From assembly GCF_000152885.1 (NCBI RefSeq), contig NZ_CH672403.1, positions 55,847 through 119,846 on the forward strand: 64,000 nt of DNA. The letters are read 5' to 3'. The notes under the pieces are model-generated. The model saw nothing but the letters and a program-made list of their open reading frames with translations, searched no databases and was not told the DNA's origin. This DNA comes from Idiomarina baltica OS145. GTDB taxonomy: Bacteria > Pseudomonadota > Gammaproteobacteria > Enterobacterales > Alteromonadaceae. The translations under genes and the position numbers were made by a program. Positions 28,455 to 39,122 of this stretch are shown here, in pieces (the stretch's first letter is position 1; every line of letters begins with the position of its first letter).

Positions 28455-30152
28455 ATGCAATTTTCCCGGCAAGCGATAATTAAACGAGCGCGTAAACAAC
28501 TCGCCGCCCCGACAACAACGGTTGCTATCTGTTTATTAGGGCTACTCGGTGGCATTGTCGCGGCTCTTTTTATTGTCGTATTCCGGTTCGCTATTGACCA
28601 AAGTGCCTATCTTGTCGGTAATGTGACTCACTGGCAACAGCCTTTACCGACTTTTTCTCGGTTTGCTCTACCAGTTGGTGCCGCGCTGGCTTTGTTCGTT
28701 TTATTTAAGCTATCCAGAGCTAAGCGCGTTCGTCTCGGTATCCCTTACGTAATCCATCGTATGAAACAGCAATATGGCATGCTTCCCTGGCGTAGTACGG
28801 TGAATCAATTTTTTGGTGGTATTATTGCATTGGCGGCAGGGTTTAGTGTCGGAAGAGAGGGACCGGCTGTGCATTTAGGCGCGGCAGCCAGCACTTGGTT
28901 AGGTTATCACATTGATACACCCAAAAACGCAGTACGTACACTTGCTGCATGCGGAATCGCAGCGGCAATAGCAGCATCTTTCAATACACCATTGGCGGCA
29001 ATGGTGTTGGTGATGGAAGTCGTGCTGCGCGAATATAAAGTTCATATCTTTATTCCCGTCATGCTAGCAGCCGTTGCAGGGTCTATTATCACTGACCAAA
29101 TTTTTGGTCCCGCCACCGAGTTAACGTTGTTGAAAGGGCAAGAATTGCCAGAGTCTCAGTTTGGCTTTGTCATACTGCTTGGTATATCGGTTGGTATTAT
29201 CGGCGTGCTATTTAAAAAGCTCATGCTAGACGTCATGAACACGGTAAAAGACACCGCAATGCTTACGCGGTTGCTATTCGCAGGACTCATTACCGCTTTT
29301 CTCGCTGTCATAATCCCAACCAGTCTTGGCCCGGGTCTATCGACGATTCAACAAGTCGTTCAGTTCCAAGATCAACAAGCCGTACTCTTAACATTACTAC
29401 TTGCTAAGCTCGTCGCGAGCGCTATTGCCTTGGGCATGGGAACACCCGGTGGCTTAATCGGCGCCGCCTTTGGCGTGGGTGCAGCGGTCGCCGCGTTATT
29501 CGTCAATATCCTCGTGCAATATCAGTTAATTGGCGCGGAGCACTTAGACTCCTATATATTATTAGGCATGGCTGGAATACTGGCTGCGTGTATTCACGCG
29601 CCTATGGCCGCTCTACTCGCCATTGTAGAGCTCTCAGGCAGTGTCGAAATCATTGTACCCGCAATGCTGGTTATCGTTCCTGCCTATTTGATTTCGTCCC
29701 AACTGTTTAGGTCAAAGTCTGTCTTTATCGCACAGCTAGAATTACAAGACCTGCCCTATCAAATTCCTCCTGTCGCCGTCGCGTTGCAAAAAACAGGAGT
29801 TGAACATGTCATGGAGACACAATTTAAATTGTTGCTGGAGCCGACCCAAAACGAGCTCTTAGATGTATTAGAAAAAGCGAGTAACCAAACCGTTATTGTC
29901 ATGAATGTCGACGACAACAACCTTCCGCAGTATCGAATTGTTACTTACGATATAGGCGCTGGCGACAGTCCTTCACTTAATTACATGCCCATTAAGGGCC
30001 TCAAGGTCACTTCGACCTTGTCTGAAGTGTGGGATGAACTGAGTGGTCAGCGTCGAGGCGCTGTCTACATTTTTGATCAAGACAATGGCGAACCCTGCGG
30101 TATTGTGACCTGGGAAATCGTACGTCGCGCACTACAACGAGAACTTGCCTAA
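28455..30152 (+). CDS. ClC-family chloride channel/antiporter with CBS-like tail
   Basis: Integral membrane anion transporter of 565 residues: a ClC domain (about 20-425) plus a C-terminal pair of degenerate CBS-like units (about 440-560). The gating-glutamate motif GREGP is intact (Glu135). The first anion motif is RLGIP rather than GSGIP. By alignment from memory to E. coli ClcA (FNAPLAGILFIIEE against FNTPLAAMVLVMEV), the internal proton glutamate 203 corresponds to Val189. GMGTPGGLIGAAFG replaces GGIFAP. This could favour channel-like or differently coupled transport. It lies between erpA and hemL in the broad sense, as clcA does in E. coli. Confidence 0.88.
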   Translation: MQFSRQAIIKRARKQLAAPTTTVAICLLGLLGGIVAALFIVVFRFAIDQSAYLVGNVTHWQQPLPTFSRFALPVGAALALFVLFKLSRAKRVRLGIPYVIHRMKQQYGMLPWRSTVNQFFGGIIALAAGFSVGREGPAVHLGAAASTWLGYHIDTPKNAVRTLAACGIAAAIAASFNTPLAAMVLVMEVVLREYKVHIFIPVMLAAVAGSIITDQIFGPATELTLLKGQELPESQFGFVILLGISVGIIGVLFKKLMLDVMNTVKDTAMLTRLLFAGLITAFLAVIIPTSLGPGLSTIQQVVQFQDQQAVLLTLLLAKLVASAIALGMGTPGGLIGAAFGVGAAVAALFVNILVQYQLIGAEHLDSYILLGMAGILAACIHAPMAALLAIVELSGSVEIIVPAMLVIVPAYLISSQLFRSKSVFIAQLELQDLPYQIPPVAVALQKTGVEHVMETQFKLLLEPTQNELLDVLEKASNQTVIVMNVDDNNLPQYRIVTYDIGAGDSPSLNYMPIKGLKVTSTLSEVWDELSGQRRGAVYIFDQDNGEPCGIVTWEIVRRALQRELA

Positions 30153-30169
30153 GAGGAGCTGTACCCACG

Positions 30170-30601
30170 ATGTCCACTTTGCTTTGGATTAAAGCCTTGC
30201 ATGTCATATTTATGGTGGCATGGTTTGCCGGGATATTCTATCTACCCCGTTTGTTTGTCTATCACGCCATGTCCAATCAACCAGCCGTTGATGAACAATT
30301 TAAAATAATGGAACGAAAATTACTCTATTTTGTAACGCCGTTTGCCGTTCTAACTTTAATTTTTGGTGTAACTTTAATGGCTATGTACGGTAGTGCTTGG
30401 ATTGCAGCTTCTGGCTGGCTGCACGTAAAGCTGGTCCTGGTCGCTTTACTGTATGGGTATCACGGCTACTGCTTTAAATTACTAAGTGACTTTAAAAACA
30501 ACCGTAATAAGCGCAGCCATCGTTTTTATCGCGTTTTTAACGAATTCCCCGTGTTATTGTTATTTGCCATTGTCATTTTAGCGATAGTGAAGCCGTTCTG
30601 A
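30170..30601 (+). CDS. hemJ: Protoporphyrinogen IX oxidase, HemJ type
   Basis: Four-helix inner-membrane oxidase that converts protoporphyrinogen IX to protoporphyrin IX in heme synthesis. 143 residues with about four membrane segments. Family motifs: IKALHVIFMVAWFAGIFYLPRLFVYH at the N-terminus, contributing the conserved His and heme-binding region (quoted in two parts: IKALHVIFMVAW and FAGIFYLPRLFVYH), and WLHVKLVLVALLYGYHGY in the middle. It starts 17 bases after the ClC gene on the same strand. The heme gene hemL lies two genes downstream. HemG or HemY genes are not in the window. Confidence 0.92.
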   Translation: MSTLLWIKALHVIFMVAWFAGIFYLPRLFVYHAMSNQPAVDEQFKIMERKLLYFVTPFAVLTLIFGVTLMAMYGSAWIAASGWLHVKLVLVALLYGYHGYCFKLLSDFKNNRNKRSHRFYRVFNEFPVLLLFAIVILAIVKPF

Positions 30602-30620
30602 TTTTTTTGCAGACAATATC

Positions 30621-30629
30621 TGATATACT
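30621..30629 (+). promoter_or_regulatory. Extended -10 promoter candidate for pyrB
   Basis: TGATATACT fits the extended -10 pattern TGnTATAAT, 42 bases before the pyrB ATG. No good -35 is seen upstream, which an extended -10 can tolerate. It is followed by a short CCAG/CTGG inverted repeat in the leader. Confidence 0.4.
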
Positions 30630-30670
30630 GAGCGTCCAGTGACATCCGCTGGCAAAGGGCTTTATACGTT

Positions 30671-31678
30671 ATGAATTTCACCGGCTCCAACATCCTCTCG
30701 GTCAACCAATTTGATCGCGACAGTGTCGAATACATTTTCTCCGTTGCGGATAAAATGCAACCCTACGCGCGACGTCAAAAGCGCACAAAAGTGCTCGAAG
30801 GCGCCATTCTCGGGAACTTGTTTTTTGAGCCCTCCACCCGCACACGGGTCAGCTTTGGCACTGCTTTCAACCTACTCGGTGGTGAGGTGCGCGAAACAAC
30901 CGGTATGGAAAGTTCTGCGATTGCTAAAGGTGAATCACTTTATGACACGGCTCGTGTGTTGAGTAGCTATAGCGATGTTATCGCAATGCGACACCCGAAA
31001 TCGGGTTCAGTCGCTGAGTTTTCTGAAGGTAGCCGCGTTCCAGTGATTAATGGAGGCGATGGTGCCAATGAACACCCAACACAAGCCTTACTCGATTTGT
31101 ATACCATTGAAAAAGAGCTTGCCTACCACGGCCAGACTATTGATAACATGCATATTTGCATGATCGGCGACCTCAAGTATGGACGCACTGTACACTCGTT
31201 GTCGAAGTTGCTGACCATGTATAAAAATGTTCGCTTTACTTTAATTTCGCCGCGCGAACTATCAATGCCGAGCTCAGTGCTCGATGCACTCGATACCGCG
31301 GGTCATGCCTTCCATATCACAGAAACGATGGAGGGTATCGTCGATGCGGATATCGTCTACCAAACGCGTATCCAGCAAGAACGTTTTGCATCTCCTCAAG
31401 ATGCTGACCAATACCGCGGACGTTTTCGGTTAAACCAAGATATCTACACCAAGCATTACAAACCTAATACCGTCATCATGCACCCGTTACCGCGTGATTC
31501 GCGCTCAGAAGCAAACGAATTAGATAACGATCTGAACCAAAATCCGAATTTAGCGATATTCAGACAAGCCGATAATGGCGTCTTAATTCGGATGGCACTG
31601 TTCGCGCTCACCTTGGGTGTTGTCGATCAGGTCGACCAATATGAGTGCCCGGTAAACTGGTACAGCGATAAGCGTTAA
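30671..31678 (+). CDS. pyrB: Aspartate carbamoyltransferase catalytic chain
   Basis: Makes carbamoyl aspartate in pyrimidine synthesis. 335 residues with the carbamoyl-phosphate motif [25 protein letters not shown] for aspartate-domain contact, [13 protein letters not shown] and MHPLPR. It is longer than E. coli PyrB (311). No pyrI regulatory chain follows; hemL comes next after 29 bases. The enzyme may therefore lack the classical CTP regulation, or pyrI lies elsewhere. AAAGGG is 11 bases before the ATG. It separates hemJ and hemL. Confidence 0.96.
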   Translation: MNFTGSNILSVNQFDRDSVEYIFSVADKMQPYARRQKRTKVLEGAILGNLFFEPSTRTRVSFGTAFNLLGGEVRETTGMESSAIAKGESLYDTARVLSSYSDVIAMRHPKSGSVAEFSEGSRVPVINGGDGANEHPTQALLDLYTIEKELAYHGQTIDNMHICMIGDLKYGRTVHSLSKLLTMYKNVRFTLISPRELSMPSSVLDALDTAGHAFHITETMEGIVDADIVYQTRIQQERFASPQDADQYRGRFRLNQDIYTKHYKPNTVIMHPLPRDSRSEANELDNDLNQNPNLAIFRQADNGVLIRMALFALTLGVVDQVDQYECPVNWYSDKR

Positions 31679-31707
31679 ATCTGTCAAACAAGTTTAAGGA
31701 ACTGTTC

Positions 31708-32994
31708 ATGAGTCGTTCAGAACAATTATTTACGCAAGCACAAATTAGTATTCCAGGCGGCGTAAATTCGCCGGTACGTGCATTTAACGGTGTGGGCGGC
31801 AGCCCTATTTTTATTGAGCGCGCCGATGGTGCATACATGTTTGATGCCGATGGTCAGCGCTACATTGATTACGTGGGTTCTTGGGGTCCGATGATCCTAG
31901 GTCATAATAATCAAGTCGTTTTAGACGCCACCATCACAGCAGCGCAGCGGGGTTTAAGCTTTGGTACACCGACCGAAGTCGAAATCACCATGGCAGAGAA
32001 GATCCGTGAGTTGGTACCGTCTATTGAAAAAGTACGCATGGTGAACTCTGGCACCGAGGCGACCATGACAGCGATTCGTTTAGCGCGTGGCTATACCGGT
32101 CGCGATAAGATCCTTAAGTTTGAGGGTAACTATCACGGTCACGCCGACGCACTCTTGGTTAAGGCTGGCTCCGGTGCTCTGACCCTTGGCGTACCCAATT
32201 CACCGGGTATCCCAGAAGATTTTGCAAAGCACACGTTGACAGTTGAGTACAACAATATTGACTCTGTTAAAGATATTTTTGCTCAGTATGGCGACCAAAT
32301 CGCCTGTATTATTGTTGAACCCGTTGCTGGCAATATGAACTGTATCCCTCCCGTACCTGGCTTCCTAGAAGGCTTACGCACGATTTGTGACGACTACAGT
32401 TCAGTACTTATTTTTGATGAAGTCATGAGTGGCTTCCGTGCGGCCCCAGGTGGCGCACAAGAGCGTTACAACGTAACTCCCGATCTAACCACCTTGGGTA
32501 AAGTCATTGGTGGCGGTATGCCTGTGGGTGCCTTCGGAGGTAAAAAGGAAGTCATGGACCATATCGCGCCAACGGGTCCGGTCTACCAAGCAGGTACCTT
32601 ATCCGGCAACCCAGTAGCCATGTCGGCAGGACTTGCCGCACTGTCACAATTAAGTCAGGAAGGACTTTACGAGCAGTTATACGCGCGTGTCGATCAATTA
32701 CTCGACGGCATGCAACAACTCGCGGACGAGGCGGGTATCCCGTTTACCACTAATCGCGCCGGTTCGATGTTTGGTTTCTTCTTCACTAAAGAGAAACAAG
32801 TGACTTCATATAAACAAGCTACCGAGTGCAATATGGAGCACTTTAAAGCGTTTTATCACAGCATGCTCAAGCAAGGTGTCTATTTAGCACCTTCTGCCTT
32901 CGAAGGTGGATTTATGTCTGCTGCTCACTCCGAACAAGACATTGAAGACACTTTGGCGGCTGCTAAGATCGCGTTTAGCGAACTCTCAGCTTAA
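31708..32994 (+). CDS. hemL: Glutamate-1-semialdehyde 2,1-aminomutase
   Basis: PLP enzyme that makes 5-aminolevulinate, the first dedicated tetrapyrrole precursor of the C5 pathway. 428 residues, normal length. Motifs: [17 protein letters not shown] at the N-terminus, [29 protein letters not shown] for the PLP-contacting Asp, and the PLP lysine in [23 protein letters not shown] precedes the ATG. It overlaps convergent mrcB by four bases at the stop codons. Its closeness to mrcB matches E. coli, where the fhu genes lie between them. Confidence 0.97.
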   Translation: MSRSEQLFTQAQISIPGGVNSPVRAFNGVGGSPIFIERADGAYMFDADGQRYIDYVGSWGPMILGHNNQVVLDATITAAQRGLSFGTPTEVEITMAEKIRELVPSIEKVRMVNSGTEATMTAIRLARGYTGRDKILKFEGNYHGHADALLVKAGSGALTLGVPNSPGIPEDFAKHTLTVEYNNIDSVKDIFAQYGDQIACIIVEPVAGNMNCIPPVPGFLEGLRTICDDYSSVLIFDEVMSGFRAAPGGAQERYNVTPDLTTLGKVIGGGMPVGAFGGKKEVMDHIAPTGPVYQAGTLSGNPVAMSAGLAALSQLSQEGLYEQLYARVDQLLDGMQQLADEAGIPFTTNRAGSMFGFFFTKEKQVTSYKQATECNMEHFKAFYHSMLKQGVYLAPSAFEGGFMSAAHSEQDIEDTLAAAKIAFSELSA

Positions 32995-35258
32995 CCACCA
33001 AATAGACGCTCAAGCCAGCTTTTCTCCTCCACTTGGGCGTCACAATTCATATTTTCAGCAAGCGGTTTAGGTATAGCAGGTAAAACAATCGCTTGCTGAC
33101 AATTATCCGGAATCCTCGTGCCTTGTTTTTGGTGAAAGCTCTGGAACGTCAATCCTTCGACAGGAACGAGCGATAGCGGCTCTGGCTTAACTTGCTGATA
33201 AAAGCGTGACACCATTGGTAAGGCGCCCGAACTGCCGCTTAACCAAGTGGTTTTGTTATCATCTGTACCGAGCCAAGCAGTCACCACATAGCGTCCATCG
33301 ATAGATACAAACCAGCTGTCTTTGTAGTCATTTGTAGTCCCTGTTTTGCCAGCCATCGGTGTCCCCGGAAACGCCTCGCCTAACGCATGTGCCGTCCCTT
33401 TACTGACTACCCCTGCCATCGCATAGCGAGTTAAGTACGCGACTTTAGAACTTAATACACGTTTTTTAACCTCTTTTGCATTTTCGTACACCGGTAGCCC
33501 GTCGTGCGTAGTAATCGCATTGATCGCTTTCAATGGTTGAAATACACCGTCATTTGCAATGCTAGAAAATACCCGGGAAACCGCTAGGGGTGACATTTCG
33601 ACAGCACCCAGTGTAAGGGATGGATAGTCACGAATCGGTGTTACTACACCCATTTTTCTTAATTGGGTAATCAGCCTCTCAACACCTACTTGCAAACCAA
33701 TACGGACTGCTGGCAGATTGCGCGAATAAACGAGCGCGTCATAAATTGTCATGTCTCCCCAAAACTCGTCATCGTAGTTTTGGGGCTTCCACGGCTTACC
33801 ACGCTCATCCGTTAACGTAACGGCCTCATCAACAACGTGACTATTCAGACCCATTGTCTCGGACTCGCTCATTGCGGTGGCATAAATAATGGGTTTAATG
33901 AGTGAGCCTATCGGTCTCAACGCCTTAATCGCACGGTTAAAGCCAACTTGATTCGCATTGCGACCACCGACCAAGGCGACAATATTTCCATGTTGGTAAT
34001 CACTGACGACGAAAGCACCTTCTAAGTCTTGAATCTCCCGACCAGGAATACCATCAGCCATGACGCGTTCAGCGCGATGCTGTGCTTCGATATCCAGTGC
34101 TGTGAAGATTTTGAGACCATTTTCTTGCCAATTTGGTGGTAGCTTGATGCGACTAAGCTCATCTTTTACACGCTCAAGATAGTGAGGAAAGCTATCCTCT
34201 ACTAGTCGACGCGAAGCACGTACTTTGATGTCAGTCTCGATCGCTGCGATAAAATCCGGTTTACTCAATAAATCGTTTTCATACATTAGCCTTAACACGA
34301 GATCTCGGCGCTGACGTACGCGTTCAGGATAACGTCTCGGGTCATAGTAAGAAGGTCCTTTAACCATCGCAATCAGCATTGCCACCTGATCAGCGGTTAG
34401 TTCCTGCACCTGACGCCCAAAGTAATAATGACTTGCAAGCCCTACCCCATGAATCGCATGGCGTCCGTCTTGACCAAAATAAACTTCATTAAAGTAAGTT
34501 TCGAGGATCGTGTTTTTGTCGAACCGATAATCGATGACTAATGACATCATCGCTTCGTGGAACTTACGCCACAATGTTTGTTCGCGTGTCAGATAGAGGT
34601 TCTTAACGAGCTGTTGAGTCAGCGTGCTACCACCTTGCACCGTTCGACCCGCGCGGATATTTGCAGCGAGTGCACGCAGCACTGAGAGAGGTGAAACGCC
34701 AGAGTGATGGTAGAAATTTTTGTCTTCAACCAATATTAGTGTCTCAGTCATCAGGCTCGGGATCATCTCTAATCCCACTAACAAGCGATCTTCATTGCTC
34801 AGCGAGTTAATGCGACCAATGAGCTGAGGCTCCAGTTGAATGTGCTGTAGCTGACGTCCGTCTGGCCAACTCACAATGGTTGCAATTTTTCCACGATGAA
34901 AGTTTAGCTCAACGCGTTGCGACATCTTGGGCCCGTCAGCAAAGTCAAACGGCCTTCGATGCACCATGAGTCTATCGCCAGCAACCGAAAAGTATCCTGT
35001 TGCTTCGGTTGAACTACTGCGCTGGTAACTTAAACGCTCAAGTACATCAATCACTTGCGCCTGACTTATCGAATCACCCACACGAAGTGTTTTTTCCGCC
35101 GCATAGACCAGTGCAGGCGCCTGATAGCGTTGATTGGCAAAAACTCGCGTGAGGGTGGCGTCCAAATAGATTAGATAGAAAGCCGAAATAACGACCACAA
35201 TCAGCCCGAGTTTTAGGCCTGTTTTAATAATGTAGTTTAACCAGGGTTTACTTGTCAT
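32991..35258 (-). CDS. mrcB: Bifunctional penicillin-binding protein 1B
   Basis: Polymerises and cross-links peptidoglycan at the outer face of the inner membrane. 755 residues: a short cytoplasmic tail, membrane helix (about 13-35), a UB2H domain (about 55-140, [20 protein letters not shown]), a glycosyltransferase domain with [10 protein letters not shown] and [16 protein letters not shown], and a transpeptidase domain with active-site Ser in GSLIKP, SRN and KTGTT. The cytoplasmic tail is shorter than in E. coli PBP1b (844). The ATG overlaps the hrpB stop by 11 bases. The lipoprotein activator gene lpoB is not in view. Confidence 0.96.
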   Translation of the reverse strand: MTSKPWLNYIIKTGLKLGLIVVVISAFYLIYLDATLTRVFANQRYQAPALVYAAEKTLRVGDSISQAQVIDVLERLSYQRSSSTEATGYFSVAGDRLMVHRRPFDFADGPKMSQRVELNFHRGKIATIVSWPDGRQLQHIQLEPQLIGRINSLSNEDRLLVGLEMIPSLMTETLILVEDKNFYHHSGVSPLSVLRALAANIRAGRTVQGGSTLTQQLVKNLYLTREQTLWRKFHEAMMSLVIDYRFDKNTILETYFNEVYFGQDGRHAIHGVGLASHYYFGRQVQELTADQVAMLIAMVKGPSYYDPRRYPERVRQRRDLVLRLMYENDLLSKPDFIAAIETDIKVRASRRLVEDSFPHYLERVKDELSRIKLPPNWQENGLKIFTALDIEAQHRAERVMADGIPGREIQDLEGAFVVSDYQHGNIVALVGGRNANQVGFNRAIKALRPIGSLIKPIIYATAMSESETMGLNSHVVDEAVTLTDERGKPWKPQNYDDEFWGDMTIYDALVYSRNLPAVRIGLQVGVERLITQLRKMGVVTPIRDYPSLTLGAVEMSPLAVSRVFSSIANDGVFQPLKAINAITTHDGLPVYENAKEVKKRVLSSKVAYLTRYAMAGVVSKGTAHALGEAFPGTPMAGKTGTTNDYKDSWFVSIDGRYVVTAWLGTDDNKTTWLSGSSGALPMVSRFYQQVKPEPLSLVPVEGLTFQSFHQKQGTRIPDNCQQAIVLPAIPKPLAENMNCDAQVEEKSWLERLFGG

Positions 35259-37746
35259 TCAGTTGTCGCTTCGTTTTTACTGTAGCAATTGCGTGTGTCG
35301 GATCATCGGGCCATGGATGCTTCGGATACCGTCCGCGCATCTCCTTTTTAACTTCCTGATAGCCTGAACGCCAAAAAGAAGCCAAATCATGCGTTCGTTG
35401 CAATAACCGACCTGCCGGTGAGAGCAAATCTATTGCAATGGCGACTTGTCCGTTTAGCACGGTAGGTGATGCGACTTCACCAAAAGCTTCTTGCAACTTT
35501 ATTGCAACCTTTGGTGAGCGCTCAGACTCTGTGCCACTCGGATAATCAATGATGACGCGTCGACCACTGGGCGCCAACCAATGCGTCGGGCACCACTTAT
35601 CCAACAGTTGCTGCCCCTCGTAAGTCAGCGTATTGAGTAACGCCTCATTTGGTTGCCATCCCCTCAACTGTCTTAAGCTCGTCATACCATGCCAATAAGG
35701 CAATGCCCAATCGGCCAAGTGCTCAAGTAAGTCCGTTTCATACGGGGCGATATTAAACAGTTCAGGTCGTGCGCGATATAGAAATTGTAGCCTGGCTAAT
35801 AACCCCGCGGTACCGCTGTTCCAGCCGATGGCGCTAAGGCCTTCAGCCCGCAACCAATGAGTCAAAGCATCATTAAGTGCGTCTCTTGTTAATGCGGCGG
35901 GCTCCTGATGCCTATCCAAGACAAGTGCGCCACACATCTGCTCACTGGTTTTTATGAGCCGCTCGCCGTCTTTAGTCCAATTGTAAACCTCTCGTTCGAC
36001 CAAACCTACTGCGGGATGACTCAGCAGCCTGTGTTTGTCGATCGATAAATATCCGATCAGCCGGTTATGACGTTGCTTTTCGCTCAAGCTCAGTTGCGTA
36101 GCGATAAAGTAGGATGAGTTGTTTCGATTACCAAATGAGTTCTGCAAATCGTAAATACGCGCCCCACTTGCAAGTTGTGCCTCATCAGTCCTATCCTGAT
36201 AAGCAATGCGGTCAGCAAAGCCAAATAATACGGCCTCTTCGATATCTTCAAACTGTGTAGCGCCTTGCCGTTCGATTGAAAATACCTGACACCAATACGC
36301 AAACCGCTTCCACCATATCGAACCGCGTGTTGCGTTACGAAAATGTTGCTGAGCGGAAATCACGCTATCACTATTTGTGAAGCGTTTATCGGGCTGCTCA
36401 TAAGTCGCTAGCCACTGCGCTAGTGCGCGCTGCTTTCCTTCAGGAAGTTTACCCCGGGCGTGTAATGCTATACACGACAGTCTAATATCGGTTCCAAAGC
36501 CAGCGACTTCTTGTCCCGCAAGCGTTAGTCGTTGCTCTTTTAACAACCCCATATCAGTCAGCGTGTCTTTAGCGGCTTCGACTAACGCGCTATCCGGTGG
36601 AGTAAACCAGTTAAGCTCCTCTACTTCTGTTCCCCACGCTTTGACTTGAACGATCAAATCCGTTAGCTCTTGAGTGGCTACATCGGGTGGGCTATACGCG
36701 GCTAAGCGCTGTTGAGTATCTTCACTCCATAATCGGTAGGCTCTACCAGGCTGCTGTCTCGCTGCACGACCTGCCCGTTGCTCACTATTGGATTTAGCGA
36801 TCATTGCCGTTGTGAGACGACTGTCTCGATATTGAGGCAAATATACGGATTGTCGTTCTCGCCCCGTATCAACTACCGTATCAATACCTTCAATGGTGAG
36901 TGAGGTCTCAGCGATATTAGTAGCCAAAACCACCCGTTTACTAGCGCCCGCACGAATCACCTGCTGTTGCACATCGGCGGTTAGGCTACCATGCAAAATA
37001 GACACATCCTCACCTATTAACGTCTCCTGTAGACGTTGCTCAACATACTTGATCTCGCGCATCCCAGGCAAGAATACTAACACTCCTTTACGTGCGTGTT
37101 GAAAAGCTTCCACAATAACCGGTACGCTCTCTTCTAACCATCGTTCTAGGCGAGAGGGGGGTCGATAATGAACATCAAGATCAAACCGTTTCACGTCTAC
37201 TGAGAGCAACTCAAAGCGTTGTTCTGTCGCGTTCGTGAGCCAGGTCGTTAGCGCTTCCCCCGGTAAGGTAGCCGACATGATTATCAAATTTAGCTCGGGC
37301 CGTAATGGCAGCAAGTCTAGCACCAAGCCAAGGCTCAAGTCGCTGTGTATGTTACGTTCGTGAAATTCGTCAAAAATGACAGTGGTAATCTCATGTAACT
37401 CGGGATCTTGTTGCAACCAGCGAGTGAATATACCCTCTGTAATAACCATTAGCCGTGTATCTTGGCTGCGTTTTGAATCGCCGCGAATACTGTAGCCGAT
37501 GGTTTTACCGACAGATTCATTGAGTTGTTCTGCTAGAAAATTCGCTATTGATAGGGCAGCGACTCGCCGCGGTTGTAATAAAACAATGAGCCCTTCATTG
37601 TCACCGTGAAGAGCACTTGAAGCCAGTAAATGTAAGGGTAGAGCGGTCGATTTACCTGCCCCGGGAGGGGCTTCTATAACAACTCGAGCGCCTGGGCAGC
37701 GCTCGAGTAAAGATAGCTTAATCGCATCAATCGGTAGGTTTAACAC
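35248..37746 (-). CDS. hrpB: ATP-dependent RNA helicase HrpB
   Basis: DEAH/RHA-type helicase of 832 residues, of uncertain physiological substrate. Walker A is EAPPGAGKST, the Walker B motif is the DEFH variant (VIFDEFHERN) usual for HrpB, and motif III is MSATLPGEAL. Motif VI is EQRAGRAARQQPGRAYRLW. A long C-terminal HrpB-specific region ends in KHPWPDDPTHA, a typical signature. The start is a GTG with weak TAGG upstream. It is translationally overlapped with mrcB, the same pair as in E. coli. Confidence 0.96.
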   Translation of the reverse strand: MLNLPIDAIKLSLLERCPGARVVIEAPPGAGKSTALPLHLLASSALHGDNEGLIVLLQPRRVAALSIANFLAEQLNESVGKTIGYSIRGDSKRSQDTRLMVITEGIFTRWLQQDPELHEITTVIFDEFHERNIHSDLSLGLVLDLLPLRPELNLIIMSATLPGEALTTWLTNATEQRFELLSVDVKRFDLDVHYRPPSRLERWLEESVPVIVEAFQHARKGVLVFLPGMREIKYVEQRLQETLIGEDVSILHGSLTADVQQQVIRAGASKRVVLATNIAETSLTIEGIDTVVDTGRERQSVYLPQYRDSRLTTAMIAKSNSEQRAGRAARQQPGRAYRLWSEDTQQRLAAYSPPDVATQELTDLIVQVKAWGTEVEELNWFTPPDSALVEAAKDTLTDMGLLKEQRLTLAGQEVAGFGTDIRLSCIALHARGKLPEGKQRALAQWLATYEQPDKRFTNSDSVISAQQHFRNATRGSIWWKRFAYWCQVFSIERQGATQFEDIEEAVLFGFADRIAYQDRTDEAQLASGARIYDLQNSFGNRNNSSYFIATQLSLSEKQRHNRLIGYLSIDKHRLLSHPAVGLVEREVYNWTKDGERLIKTSEQMCGALVLDRHQEPAALTRDALNDALTHWLRAEGLSAIGWNSGTAGLLARLQFLYRARPELFNIAPYETDLLEHLADWALPYWHGMTSLRQLRGWQPNEALLNTLTYEGQQLLDKWCPTHWLAPSGRRVIIDYPSGTESERSPKVAIKLQEAFGEVASPTVLNGQVAIAIDLLSPAGRLLQRTHDLASFWRSGYQEVKKEMRGRYPKHPWPDDPTHAIATVKTKRQLNDK

Positions 37747-37766
37747 GTCAGCCTACTCGTCATACA

Positions 37767-39065
37767 TTAATCAGCCAATAAGGTTGCAGCGATTGTGCGT
37801 GCGCCCATCGCTGTCGCGCCCGCAGCCCACATTGGCGTTGATGACTTCTGATACGCACCGGCCAAATCAAAGTGCAACCAACCTTGTCCATCATTCGGTG
37901 CAAAACGCAGTAAAAAGCCAGCCGCGTTGCTTGCACCACCTGCACCGCCACCTTTCTGTGGACGACTATTCGCACAGTCTGCAAAAGGTGAAGGTGTATT
38001 TTCCATATGCCATGTTGCCAACGGCAAGCGCCATAAAAGCTCGTTCTCTTGTGCAGCGCAGTTCAGCGCAAGCGCCGCTGCCTGTTCATCAATACTGAAC
38101 ACCGCATTAAACTCATTGCCCACAGCCATTTGCGCGGCACCGGTCAGCGTCGCAGCATCGATCACCTGCTTAGCCCCCGCTTCACCTGCAGCCATTAAGC
38201 CATCGGCTAGCACGAGTCGCCCTTCAGCATCGGTATTGACCACTTCCACGCGAAGCCCATTTTTATAAGTAATGATATCGCCCAGCTTGTAGGCTTTGCC
38301 ACTGATCATGTTCTCTGCGCAGCACAAGAATAGCTTCACGCGTTTATTCAGGCCTCGACGAATGGCCGTTGAAAGTGCACCGGCGAGCGTCGCGGCGCCA
38401 CCCATATCGCACTTCATGCTCAACATACCTTCACTTGGCTTGATACTATAACCGCCCGAGTCATACGTAATACCTTTACCCACGAGCGCGTAATCAACAG
38501 GCGCGTTTTCATCGCCCGTCGGGTTGTAATCGATGACAGCCAGCACAGGCGCATGTTGGCTCGCGCGACCGACAGTATAAATACCCATCCAACCTTCGTT
38601 TTTGAGTTCATCGCCGACAATAAAACGTGCACTGACATTCTCTGGCGCAATACTCTTTAAATGCTCACTGACGCGCTCAGCTAAGCTTAACGGATAGATT
38701 TCTTCGGCCGACAAGTTCACCAGTTCGCGAGTAAATTGATTAGCCGCTCGCATATCATCAAGCTGTGAGGCGACTCCTTCATCGGTTTCGTTCCATGCCA
38801 CTGTATTGTCTGACATGGTTGAATTAAAACCTTGATAGAATGCCCACTGACTTTCCATATCCCAACCCGCGCCAGCGAGTTGAACTGAAGCATAACCCTG
38901 TCCATCAAGATGACGGCCTGCTTTTTGGATTTTCCGTAAGTTTTCAACGCTGTCCGATCCAACATGAACGTTAACGCCTTGGTCGGAGTGACTCACTAAA
39001 GCCGACTGCTTTAAGAACGCCGCAGGTTTATCTAAAGTTAGAAAAACATTTACTGAACTAGACAT
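37767..39065 (-). CDS. pepB: M17-family aminopeptidase PepB-like
   Basis: Dizinc or dimanganese cytosolic aminopeptidase, 432 residues, close to E. coli PepB (427). The catalytic domain shows VGKGITYDSGGYSIKPSEGM (metal ligand Asp), MKCDMGGAATLAG, the family signature NTDAEGRLVLADGL and DAATLTGAAQMA. The chosen ATG at 39065 has GGGAG nine bases upstream; the ATG three codons earlier lies directly on that site. It is the first gene of a minus-strand run with hrpB and mrcB, divergent from sfsA. Whether it is strictly PepB or another leucyl aminopeptidase is not settled by motifs alone. Confidence 0.9.
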   Translation of the reverse strand: MSSSVNVFLTLDKPAAFLKQSALVSHSDQGVNVHVGSDSVENLRKIQKAGRHLDGQGYASVQLAGAGWDMESQWAFYQGFNSTMSDNTVAWNETDEGVASQLDDMRAANQFTRELVNLSAEEIYPLSLAERVSEHLKSIAPENVSARFIVGDELKNEGWMGIYTVGRASQHAPVLAVIDYNPTGDENAPVDYALVGKGITYDSGGYSIKPSEGMLSMKCDMGGAATLAGALSTAIRRGLNKRVKLFLCCAENMISGKAYKLGDIITYKNGLRVEVVNTDAEGRLVLADGLMAAGEAGAKQVIDAATLTGAAQMAVGNEFNAVFSIDEQAAALALNCAAQENELLWRLPLATWHMENTPSPFADCANSRPQKGGGAGGASNAAGFLLRFAPNDGQGWLHFDLAGAYQKSSTPMWAAGATAMGARTIAATLLAD

Positions 39066-39122
39066 CAGAATCATCTCCCATTAATTTGTCGATGCGTTTA
39101 CTTTAGGGTTATAAGGACAGTC

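Noticed and set aside
37760..38268. Frames on both strands inside pepB
   Set aside because: Shadows of the conserved aminopeptidase sequence.
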